This document shows, one piece after another, positions 1-10,352 of a DNA stretch of 64,000 bases. Position numbers and translations under genes: made by a program. The stretch lies in contig CM065321.1 of NCBI GenBank assembly GCA_033032175.1, forward strand, positions 17,630,501 through 17,694,500, read 5' to 3'. Position 1 is the first letter of the stretch; each line of letters starts with the position of its first letter. The stretch comes from Saturnia japonica. Its lineage: Eukaryota; Arthropoda; Insecta; Lepidoptera; Saturniidae. The notes beneath the pieces are model-generated. The model did not search any database. It was not told the DNA's origin and was given only the letters and a program-made list of their open reading frames with translations.

Positions 1-659
1 TTATAAATATTATCTGGATTTTTTTGGTTATTTATTCTTACTTTTATTATTATTATTTAAATTGTTATGAAATTTAAGTATTGTTTTGTAATTGTTCAAT
101 CATATTTAGTTTCTTTAAAAGTATTATTATTTAATAGGTATCTATTATTATTTGTTATTTTCATTAATTACTATTATTGTTCTTGTTTCAATATTTAAAC
201 ATTTGTATGTTATAGGAAGACCATTTACTGTTATTAATCTGTTAATTGTAGCTAAGAAAACTAGGATAAATGATTTAATTAAATAAATGCTAACTCATCT
301 TTACTACCACATTTTTATATTTGTTTTAAAGAAATCATGAACCATCAAAGTACATTTCCTACATTTTTTATGGAAGTGAGAACCCTTGGTTTATTATCAA
401 GGACAACGGCTGATCAGTCTTTTAACTTTGACCGGTATTTGTTTTGACGTTGTTTCAACGTACTGCAGTGGATTATGTACATTCGCGCAGTGCTGCTCCT
501 GAGATAGATTGCATCGGCTAAAGCCAAAGAAAGTTATAACTGAACTCATTTAGATAGTTCTTTCCAGGTTATCCACGGCCAGTAATAGTATGCTAGAAGC
601 TATAATTCAAATATACGTGCTTACTTTAGTAAGCCATGATTAGTAACTAGGAATTAAAT

Positions 660-765
660 TGTTTGTGGTAATATAAAAACAGTCAGAGCCGAGTGTGTGC
701 GCCAAAATAAACACATCTCGAGACATAAACGTAAGAGAGGAAACTGGCGACAAAGGAGAGGCGAC
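660..765 (+). repeat. possible Gypsy-type LTR end with primer-binding site (remnant)
   Basis: The order TATA-like box, TCAG initiator-like site, AATAAA, then 'tggcgac' at 745-751 matches the U3-R-U5 end and primer site of some insect Gypsy elements. I found no second LTR and no Gypsy coding sequence nearby, so at most this is a solo or truncated remnant. The call rests on signal order alone and could be chance. Confidence 0.25.
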
Positions 766-918
766 CGTTCCTAATGCCTAATAGAATTTATTAATAAAGG
801 ACATTTTGACCCCGGGTCGCGTCGTATCGCGCGCTCCCTAACATTCAAACAACTATTATTGTATCGCTCGATTTTTTCCTGCTGACCAAACTTACTACAG
901 CGGTCTGAGGCGTGAGTG

Positions 919-943
919 CGGGGGAGCGGGGGGGGGGGGGGGG
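919..943 (+). repeat. poly-G tract
   Basis: A G run broken by a single A and C, embedded in AT-rich DNA. It could form a G-quadruplex. Its exact length may be unreliable because homopolymers are hard to sequence. Confidence 0.8.
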
Positions 944-1238
944 ATCGGGTAGCATGCGAATCGACGTATTACGTGGGAAGTCACAAAACGAAACTGTGTA
1001 CGTGTGTATACAGCTTTTTAATATAGTGTAAGATAAGTCTTGGTGGTGGTATGACTAAGGAAAGTAAAATACCGATCCGAAGTAATTGTGTTGTTGCGTG
1101 ACAACAGATTTATTAAAAAATAATAATTTGTAATTTACTTATATGTTTATAATTATGGATTTAATTATTAATAATATAGTCAACTAATAGTGAAGAAAAA
1201 CAGTATGACAAATCTAAACGCTTGAATAATGTTCTCCA

Positions 1239-1436
1239 GACTGCTAATCCTAATCTGACCAGTTCCATTGAACTTAGACCGCCCAAAATATTGACATTGT
1301 CACTCAATGAAAAGTGAAAACAAGTGATATAAGTAATATTCATTGTTTAGGTTCATACTGCAAATGTCAAACAGAAAATAGTCTATGATTAATAAGTCGC
1401 AGATCGAATTTCGATCATTGGGCGACCGCTAGTAAT
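1239..1436 (-). repeat. dispersed repeat family A, inverted copy
   Basis: The reverse complement matches 31760-31952 and its duplicate at 55682-55875. Shared blocks include 'attactagcggtcgc', 'ctattttctgtttgacattt' and 'cacttttcattgag'. Similarity is clear but diverged, so this is an old copy of a mobile repeat. I cannot see coding capacity or assign a class. The end with 'actagcggtcgc' resembles the head of common lepidopteran interspersed repeats. Confidence 0.75.
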
Positions 1437-1650
1437 TTTAAATTAATGAAGTTGACTCACTATTGGATGATTACACACAGGGGTCACAATCTGAATCACT
1501 AAGAGTACCTACCCGTACGTGAGGTAAAACCAGAGAGCGCGTTGATGAACATTTTATTAAGTCGGTATTCAATAAACTTTTATTATAATCGTTTAAATAA
1601 ACAACAATAATAATAATAAACGACAGTTAGGTCGTAGTCTCTCAGAGGTC

Positions 1651-1673
1651 ACGCCGCGCCGCGCCGCGCCGTG
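1651..1673 (+). repeat. GCGCC pentanucleotide array 1
   Basis: Four to five tandem GCGCC-type units in AT-rich surroundings. A second array of the same motif lies about 430 bp downstream at 2101. Confidence 0.85.
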
Positions 1674-2324
1674 TCGAATGCCTCATTTTTTTTTACGGCA
1701 CATTAAAAAATAAACTGTAATGTCCATTTTGTCAAGAATCTATAATTTTTTTTTCCAATTCTTATTTATGGATTTAGAATATTGAAAAATAAGCGCTATG
1801 GTAACGATTTTTGAAATTATTTTCGATTTGGCGCGTTCAGATCTCCGAGCGCATCATATGAGGAAGTGCGAAATAATGCAAGTTAGCAATCAGCGATCAC
1901 AGAGTGAATACATTTTCTTGATTTTTATTTTTGTTTATTTGTGTAAAAATAATTGAAGGGTGTAATAAATAAACATTTTAATTAAATTAAATCATTTTAA
2001 CGATATCAAATAATGTCTATTTATACGACGTAACATTATTATTATACAATTAAATAGTTAGTAAAATGTATTTATTAAAAGTCTTCATTGTTTTGAAGAG
2101 ACGCCGCGCCGCGCCGCGCCGCACCGCGCCGGATAAACGTTTTCAAGTCATTTTTGTTTTGTTAGTTTTAACTTCATACATTCCTACTTAAATACACAAT
2201 TTCTATTAATGTAACAGTCTGAAAATTTATTTTATATTAAATACATGGTGTTGATAAAGTGAAACTTGGATAATGAAATAGTTCTAATTTGGTAATTTCG
2301 TTTATTGAAAAATTATTGTTTCAG
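1674..2324. other. AT-rich spacer with a second GC array
   Basis: No coding signal. Apart from the GCGCC array at 2101-2131 I see only AT-rich sequence with short poly-T runs. Confidence 0.5.
2101..2131 (+). repeat. GCGCC pentanucleotide array 2
   Basis: About six GCGCC-type units, one with an A substitution. It has the same motif and orientation as the array at 1651. Confidence 0.85.
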
Positions 2325-2452
2325 AAATGTATGTTCTCGTCTTTCTTCTAGAAAGACAGCTTTATTTCATTGCGGGTATATTTACAAGAAACTGCCATTG
2401 TAAAGCTTCACCGTATAACGGTGAGAGAGCAGTTGGTTCCGAATGCGGGCAG
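2325..2452 (+). other. weak candidate internal exon
   Basis: A plausible acceptor ('ttattgtttcag' ending at 2324) and a plausible donor ('gcag|gtatcg' after 2452) bracket 128 bp that is open in one frame, beginning MYVLVFLLERQLYF. The frame runs on to a stop at 2540 if not spliced. I do not recognise the protein. Acceptor and donor pairs arise by chance in DNA of this composition, so this is only a candidate. Transcript evidence would decide. Confidence 0.15.
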
Positions 2453-5400
2453 GTATCGCTTGCGAATGCTAAAAACGACCAAAAAATATTTTATGGATAT
2501 CGCATCGGGCGCGCGGGACAACCCTACCTCATTCCCATGTAAATTGCTCTTTTTCTAAATTGCTTTATTAAATCGAAACGTGTTCCTCAATAATTGGAGG
2601 AGAGAGAGCTCGCAACCGGCTGGGGCTCAGGCTCGGGCTCGGACCCGATTCACAGTGTTTTTTTTATTATTAAAAATCCCTTTTTTAATTAATTCACTCA
2701 ACTGAATTAGGACTCGATATGTCTTCTGTGACAGGTATGGGCGTGAAGCTCGTCTCACTGTTTTTGAAAATTATAAGCTTTGAATAAAACCTTCATTGAG
2801 AGTGTGATATAGATTAAAAGGAAGAGAAAGTTCCGTTAATATAATTATCACATTTTTAATGTTATATCGTTTGCTTTTTTGTGGGCTTTATGTACACTTG
2901 AGTTCAATCATACCTTTTTGTGAGTGAATATGAAACCGAAGACGTATCGCGTTTACTTACTTATATAACATGATCACTTATCACTTAAAGTTATATTTAG
3001 TGTATTGGCATACATTTTCTTTTCGCCTATCACTGTCGCTATAACAAAATTCTATAATGCAACAGAAATCACTTAGTAACTGATTATGGATAGACTTATC
3101 TTGACCAAGGCCGAATTTATATCCTTTGAATTACACGAGAAAGGAGGATGATACTCAAACGTAAATACTCTATCAATATTAAGAAAATCTTTGGTCCATC
3201 ATAAAGCCTTTGTCTTTATTCTAAAAGTAAGTCTCTTAACTTGAAAAGCGATAACATTAATAACTTAAAGTGAATTATCCCGGAACGCATGTCCCTCACT
3301 TTGTTTTATACAGAGTATCATATTGTGAATAAGTAATTAGAGCTTAGTTTTAAAGTAAACTTCCAGCTGGTGTATGTTAACGTTTCAATTTATTACGATA
3401 AATGTACATTGATTGTAAGATCTTTATTTATCCGAAATGAATAAATAATAATTTTCCTGCTGGGTGATGGAGTATTTAGAGATGTCGCATTCACGTTCCC
3501 GTATAATATTCATCAAGCTACAAGACTCAACTGGATCGAGGACCGTTATAAACTCCTTAAGGTGTCTCTTTTGATTTATCGCGTTTCGGGATCTGCCAGT
3601 GTATATTTAACTACCGAAAGGCTTGCAGGCCGCCATGATCGCTATTATCCATACTGACTGGGTTACTATAAAAAAAACTTTTAAACAATAGATGAATATA
3701 ATGATGTACTTATTTCGCACTCAGTGTGATTACAATACAATTGCTTCAAAAATAAAAACAGACTGAAGCACACAAAAAATCTTATTACTCGTCTTGAACA
3801 AACATTCATGTCTGATGTGTCAAAGGGCGTTTTCAATTATTTTTTAATCTTTGAAATTAGAAATTGCGTTCGTGATGTAACGGTCCCACGCTCTCACGCT
3901 CCTCATCTCACAGAGAAACGTTGTTATTGGGTCCGCGAGCTGGTGAGCCGTGTGAGCCGTATAGCTGATTGCACCAAACGTAACCCACTGTGGCGAATCC
4001 ACCTCCACTCTAATTTATTGCCTATTGATTTCATGAGGAAAATCGAGACACGGAACTTTTAACTGAGGTACATACCGTACACATCGACTCAAGTAGCGTT
4101 ACAAATAATCATTCAAATTTTTTTATAGAAAAAAATGCTTTTACAATTTTGTTGAATCTCAAATTTCATATGGCGAAAATATACGACACAATTTAGATAA
4201 ATATTACCTAACCAAAAGCATGTTCGTGGATGAAATACAAATGTTTAAACGAAATGTACATAGGTAAGTTAAGACATGACATTTACTTTCAAATACAAAT
4301 ATATTGGAACGAAATTCTTTACGGCAGGCTTGGAGGAGATAGGGATTTTGCTGCGCGACCGAACTGAAAAAAATGTGATAGTAAAACCGTAAGAAAAAGT
4401 CCGTGGAATATAACCGTTAAATGAGATGTGCGCAGGCGCGACAGTCGTATACACAGGCGAGTAGTGTATAATACCTTTTTTGTAATTATTTCTATTTCTA
4501 TGTAATTTTATGTTGTCAAACAAAAATAAAGAGACATATTTTGTTATTTTAATTGATAATTTGAATTACGATTTTTTTTTATTTTATGTAATTTATTATT
4601 TCCTAAAATACGGAATTTCCTAAATACTTTCCTGTACTTAAATAAAAATAAATCAGCAAAATTTAAGAGAAAAATCAAGAAAACCTACATAAAATTGAGC
4701 ACGATTTTTTTTTTGCAATTTGTGTTGATTCTACTTTAGCCGAAGGAACTTCGTTCCTACCTGGTGTCCCACGACACCACATTTTTTTTATTATCAAGAA
4801 CGATTACTTAACAATTGTAACTTTAACAGTAAGGTACCAAATTAGACCATGCTTCCAATATAAAGGCTAAAGATGTAATTAGAATTGTAACAGAAACCAG
4901 TTCGTGGCGAATGTTGTTTTCAAAATAATACAATTAAAAGAATACAAAAATAAAACTGTTACCAAAGAATGGTTCATTTATTCGTAACGATTATAATGAA
5001 CCGGTATTTTTGCCACATTGATTTTATTTAAAGAAAGAGATTTAATTAAATCAGAAGATTAAAATGATATCATAATCATCTGAAGTGAATTTTCAAGTAG
5101 CGTGTGGTAAATGTACCCCAGATATAAAAGCGCTGTTAAACCGCATCTCATGGCGTGAGACAAATGTGATCTTAGCTTTAAAATTGATGATTGGCATCTT
5201 TCGTGGGCCCCGAGAGTGAGCCACGACCGACGCTGCGAGTGCTCCCACCAAATGACAAATGTCGAAGTGGCCCTCGAAGGGGTTTTTTTACCCTTTTGAG
5301 TGAGAGTCCGCTGCGATGCGACGCGCCTTCGAGTTTTTATTATCTTTGCGTTGGAGAGAAGTCGGAAGTGCGTGACCGAAAGGGAAATTTATAACCCGTG

Positions 5401-6899
5401 CTGTGCTCCTTCATATTTGAATATACGCTTCGGGAGGAACAGAATTTATAACATTTTTATTTATAGGTTTAACAAATTAATTCTCAATTCTCAGAACCCT
5501 TGCGTTTAAATATTTTATACAATAACTGAATAATATTACGATAACAAAATCATGTGTACTTATGTACGCATATAAGACGTTATTGTATTTGTTTATAACA
5601 AACAAAAATAACTCCAAAAGTGTTTATCCTGTGGTTCCCAACAATATTATGAAGCTAACCGTTAATGATAAAAATGTGAATTCGTTTTACTGTGACTTTA
5701 ATTTGTTTAATTACTTTTATATCATTGTAAATGTACATTATTACCATTGTTTTCTAACTTCATGTTATGTCGCACTACCGTCATGTGATACGCGCTTAGC
5801 TAACAATTTTACTGCCTATTAAACGCGACAAAAGAGGCAAAACTACAAATAAATAAACTCTTCATTTCACAATCTTGGCAAACTGTAAGTTGTTTTTATA
5901 TGTAACTTAGGCTAGTGTTTGATACTAAACGTCATGTGACTCGATGAGCGCAACTCTCGATCCATGTGTACAGGCTTAGCGACAGGTTAAGTAAGGGCGA
6001 TTTACGTAACTTGTTTTAATATGAATAAAGTAAGACTATACGCATTTAAAATAGATAAACAAAATAAGCCTCGTGTACAAAGAAAAATTTGTTATTAAAT
6101 ATGTTTAACGAACTGTCAAAGTTAAATAGCAAAAACTATATAGGTATAAATTATGTATAAAAAGTTATGGGTATATATGTATAGGAAGGAACAGAGTCAT
6201 TGTTAGGGCCAGTGTGGTATTAACACTTTTATTAAAACCAGATTTCTCACCGATATCTAATAGAAGATAATTGCACTGTTTTGTTGTTATTTATTTAACT
6301 AATAACATCCAACTAAGCACGATTCATGCTATTCATTAGTTTATAAGTCATCGCGCTTTTCGGCTTATGAAACTCATCAAGACGTGAAATGGTACGCAGT
6401 GACAGCTTTACCGACTCGCTAAATATGTTTAACTAAATCAGCACACTGTATGTTTCGTGCAAGATGATCCTAAATGCGTTACGATAAATTCATTTAGGAG
6501 GCTAATTTTAATTAACTAATTTTGTTTACCGGTGAGTTAAATGAAATGTTGCTCAAGTCGCCCTAAGAGTCTGATAATAGTGTAGCTAGGCATTCCCCAG
6601 CAACAAACACTGTCAATAAACGCAACAAAGATTCTATAAAACATTTTTATTATAGTAAACATATTATAAAATATATGTTAGAAGCCTTAGTAAAGCAGAA
6701 TGTCTCTCGCGGCGTAATTAGCTCGAGGGAGTTCACGCGAAGCAATTAATTAATGAATTGTAAAGCTCCCGATGTCTCGACGCGAAGCCTCACTGCAGAG
6801 TCTTATACAATTGTGTCCTCTTTATATTAACTTCAATACAAAATGTTCTCAAGTACGTCTTTATGAGACGTCTCGGCTCGAAGTTTCAGGGAGAAATTG
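2453..6899. other. AT-rich non-coding DNA
   Basis: No gene or recognisable element. Short ORFs are scattered and lack domain-like sequence. A GC-richer patch at about 5195-5360 gives no recognisable protein in any frame. A small hairpin-containing repeat lies at about 4735-4785. Confidence 0.5.
4735..4785. repeat. hairpin-bearing dispersed repeat fragment
   Basis: Two short inverted repeats lie side by side: 'gaaggaacttcgttc' contains GAAC...GTTC-type symmetry, and 'tggtgtcccacgacacca' is a perfect 7-bp stem with a 4-base loop (4762-4779). The wording resembles a motif common in lepidopteran repeats. I cannot assign a class. Confidence 0.4.
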
Positions 6900-7871
6900 T
6901 TTTGACTAACTGACATAATGCTATGTGTTAACATGCTAACTTTATTTATATTACTTTACAATAATATTGTTTATAATATTGCATGGGCTCGTAGCGCACT
7001 CATAGTAAGTCTCACTAAGCTGTTGAATTATTAGATAATTCGATCCCGCTTGATGAGATTATTTTGACTAACTGACATAATGCTATGTGTTAACATGCTA
7101 ACTTCATTTACATTACTTTACAATAATATTGTTTATAATATAGCATGGGCTCGTAGCGCACTCATAGTAAGTCTCACTAAGCTGTTGAATTATTAGATAA
7201 TTCGATCCCGCTTGATGAGATAATTTTGACTAACTGACATAATGCTATGTGTTAACATGCTAACTTCATTTACATTACTTTACAATAATATTGTTTATAA
7301 TATAGCATGGGCTCGTAGCGCACTCATAGTAAGTCTCACTAAGCTGTTGAATTATTAGATAATTCGATCCCGCTTGGTGAGATAATTTTGAGTAACTGAC
7401 ATAATGCTATGTGTTAACATGCTAACTTCATTTACATTACTTTACAATAATATTGTTTATAATATAGCATGGGCTCGTAGCGCACTCATAGTAAGTCTCA
7501 CTAAGCTGTTGAATTATAAGATAATTCGATCCCGCTTGGTGAGATAATTTTGACTAACTGACATAATGCTATGTGTTAACATGCTAACTTCATTTACATT
7601 ACTTTACAATAATATTGTTTATAATATAGCATGGGCTCGTAGCGCACTCATAGTAAGTCTCACTAAGCTGTTGAATTATTAGATAATTCGATCCCGCTTG
7701 GTGAGATCATTTTGACTAACTGGCATAATGCTATGTGTTAACATGCTAACTTCATTTACATTACTTTACAATAATATTGTTTATAATATAGCATGGGCTC
7801 GCAGCGCACTCATAGTAAGTCTCACTAAGCTGTTGAATTATTACATAATTCGATCCCGCTTGGTGAGATTT
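6900..7871 (+). repeat. tandem array, six units of 162 bp
   Basis: Units start at 6900, 7062, 7224, 7386, 7548 and 7710, all spaced exactly 162 bp, each beginning 'ttttgactaactg' or a one-base variant. Each unit contains 'gctatgtgttaacatgctaa', a conserved 'catgggctcg' block and 'cgatcccgcttg'. The first unit differs most (for example 'tttatttatatt' in place of 'tcatttacatt'). No base is gained or lost between units. The array may be a satellite seed or a minisatellite. Short ORFs running through it are by-products. Confidence 0.95.
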
Positions 7872-8217
7872 TTATGTGATGTGCATAATTTTCGGTTTAT
7901 GTGTGCATCTATACTATATTTATTACGCCATGCTATAACACGAAAACTGTTAACTTTGTCAAATATTATAATATAATTATATTTATATACAAAATAGTAC
8001 GTAATGTTGTATCGCTGAATATCCAAGACACAAATATAAGACAAACTGGTCATGGAAGTAAGTAATACTCTTTCGCTCAACTGGTTCACCAGCACTATAC
8101 GTCATGTGTATTCAAACATGAATGGGCTAACTGAAGAATTTAATTCCTTGAATGCGTTTAAATTCCTTAGAAACGAACAAAAATGTCTTACTTCATTTTG
8201 TCACTACTCTGTATTTC
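7872..8217. other. short spacer before the BEL/Pao element
   Basis: AT-rich sequence between the 162-bp array and the retrotransposon target site, with no recognisable feature. Confidence 0.5.
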
Positions 8218-8222
8218 GATAT

Positions 8223-8523
8223 TGGTTGCGCCGAGTATACACACCATTATATATTCTAACCTTCTATTTTATCTATCATAATTATATTTATTCGATTCCT
8301 TTTAAATATACCCTACATTCTTACACATTTCCCCCCGCTCTCTTCCCCCGCTCTCGTCCCTACCTCAGAAAGTCAGTGTGTGTCTGCCGCTGTGCTCTGA
8401 AGCACCACGCGCGCGTGCGATTAAAACGTGCATATACACAAGTTACCTCAACCGCTATCATCAGAAACAGCGCCGAAGAAAACGAGGTACCTCCTTATGT
8501 TCCTATCTTTATCCGCCGCTTCA
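8223..8523 (+). repeat. 5' LTR of the BEL/Pao element
   Basis: 301 bp, TG...CA ends. It differs from the 3' LTR at five positions (about 98.3% identity, counted by eye), all single-base changes with no indels. It should hold the promoter and polyadenylation signal. A short pyrimidine-rich stretch lies in the middle. Confidence 0.95.
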
Positions 8524-8528
8524 TTTTT

Positions 8529-8546
8529 TGGTCCTTCTCCCTCGGA
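8529..8546 (+). promoter_or_regulatory. probable primer-binding site
   Basis: 'tggtccttctccctcgga' begins five bases after the 5' LTR, where the tRNA primer site is expected. TGGTCCTTC-type primer sites occur in other insect BEL/Pao elements, but I cannot name the tRNA from sequence alone. Confidence 0.5.
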
Positions 8547-8857
8547 TATACGCTATATATGTTTAAAATATACACGATTCATCATATTACACACTTAATA
8601 TACATTTACGCATATATTTCTATATAAAGCTCATACGAATACTTACCATATTACACTGTTATTTTATTTCTTATCGAATTCTGTAGTCGCATATTATTGT
8701 TTAGTAGTATATATTTAACTCTTTTCTTATTTATATATACTACGCAACGCTATTTATTACATTTAACCATTTTTTGTTTATATTCGGCAGTCACCGCTTC
8801 ACTACCTTATTTTTGCTGTCGAACTTTCTTGAACATTCGCTTACTGTAATAATCAAA

Positions 8858-10352
8858 ATGCCTAGGAACGCAGATAAAGAGTCTAAATCGCTTGCCTCTA
8901 ACGTGGCGATATTAACAGCCAAAAAACAAATGTTGTTTCAAATGGTGCAAAGAATATATTATTACGGCACAAAGGCCAAAGACGAAACAACGAATAATTT
9001 GTTTTTAGCACATACTAAATCGTTGGATAAATTACGCACTGATTTTGCTTAAGTGACAGATCAGTTAAATGCTGAAATTATGCTTAGTGACCCCCCTGCA
9101 AGTCCTGATTTTTCCGCTTTAATGTCATTTGACGATTTATACTGTAATATTAAGACAAAGGAAAGTGAAATCACGTCGAAGCTCAATCAGTCATCGCCAT
9201 ACGCTAATAAACATCCTTCTTTAAATTACGATATGTTGAATAAAAAATTACCCGCTTTAGAATTAATGACCTTTGATGGATCGCCGAACAAATGGGTACT
9301 CTTTTATGAAAATTTTAATGCACTGATTCATAACAACCCGAATCTTTCTAATGCTGAAAAAGTGCAATATTTAATTGGTAAACTTAGCGGCAGGGCGCTT
9401 ACCGTTTGTGCAGGCATACCTCCCATCGCGGGTAATTATGAAATATTATGGAACGCTCTCAAGGATAAGCGCACGTTAGCGACATTGTACCTTGAACAAA
9501 TGTTAAATTATAAAGACAGTCAGGTAGTGACATAGTGTTATAGATTCGTTTATTGAGACGTTTTGTTCGGCACAAGCGGCTCTTAAACAGTTAGAAATAA
9601 CAGATTTGTCCGACTTTATCATCACGCATATCGCACTGACGAAATTAGATAAGACTACTGTTACCGATTTTGAATAAACGCATCGCTCAGATAACGCTAT
9701 GCCTACTTTTGATTCGTTATTGAAATTCGTTAAGGAGCAAAGTAAAATATATATGCTACGCAATGTTTCGCATTCTAAGTCTCAAACCGCTTACACTTAT
9801 AAACCTCTCACTACACAATCGAAGTCAAATAATAGAAACGCCTCTCACGCTTTTGTGACAAATAATACTTATAAACAAATGTCTAACTGTCCGTATTGTA
9901 AAAATCAAATACATCCGCTTTATAAATGCAGCGTTTTTAGTTCGCTAGATACAAGTACGAAATACGCTTTTATTAAAAATAATAATTTATGTGTCAACTG
10001 TATGGGATTCCATCATACGCGGCAATGTATATCGTACAGCCGTTGTAATATATGCGGACGCATGCACCACATTCAATTGCATAGCAATTTAAGTTCACCG
10101 GGAGTCGAATCCGCGAACTACGCTGCTCGTGGTCGCTTAACCGATAAGCCGACTACGTCGCGCGCTTGCCCTGCAGTGGTCGCAAGCGATGAGTCACCGC
10201 AACCTATTTGTATAGCTTCACCTTCCACCGGTCGCGCTTGCGCTCGCGCCGATAACAATAATATCGCTCTTTCTATAGCTAATCATATTAGTACTTCTGT
10301 TACAAGTTCAACTGTTTTATTGCCTACCGCTCTTGTGTACGTTTATGATGTA
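8858..10352 (+). pseudogene. gag: Gag of the BEL/Pao element, broken
   Basis: The chosen start is the ATG at 8858 (MPRNADKESKS), the first in-frame Met after the LTR leader. Sequence similar to BEL Gag runs through three pieces: 8858-9535 in one frame with a stop at 9050, then a shift near 9530, then a frame with a stop at 9675 that stays open to 10370. The middle part (LELMTFDGSPNKW, YLIGKLSGRAL) is the typical Gag core. The C-terminal part has paired cysteine/histidine clusters (CPYCKNQIHPLYKC, then LCVNCMGFHHTRQC and CNICGRMHH), which are nucleic-acid-binding knuckles. A one-base insertion near 10353 separates it from the protease frame. Gag would form the particle that packages the RNA. 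Confidence 0.85.

Larger units (their letters stand above)
1..1200. other. AT-rich non-coding DNA, possible LTR remnant
   Basis: No reading frame here looks like a real gene. The only structured part is about 660-760: a TATA-like 'taatataaaaac', then an 'agtcag' initiator-like site, an AATAAA signal and TGGCGAC at 745-751. That order resembles the end of a Gypsy-type LTR followed by a tRNA primer site. A near-continuous run of G sits at 919-943. The rest is AT-rich and unremarkable. Confidence 0.5.

Noticed and set aside
5190..5400. GC-richer patch that might be a coding fragment
   Set aside because: All frames contain stops or unremarkable sequence, and no motif was found.
7728..8095. Frames on both strands over the 162-bp array
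   Set aside because: They follow the tandem repeat sequence and have no domain.
8052..8627. A 191-codon plus-strand frame
   Set aside because: It crosses the left border of the BEL/Pao 5' LTR and runs through it. A similar frame at 14332-14736 runs through the 3' LTR. Both are chance frames in LTR DNA.
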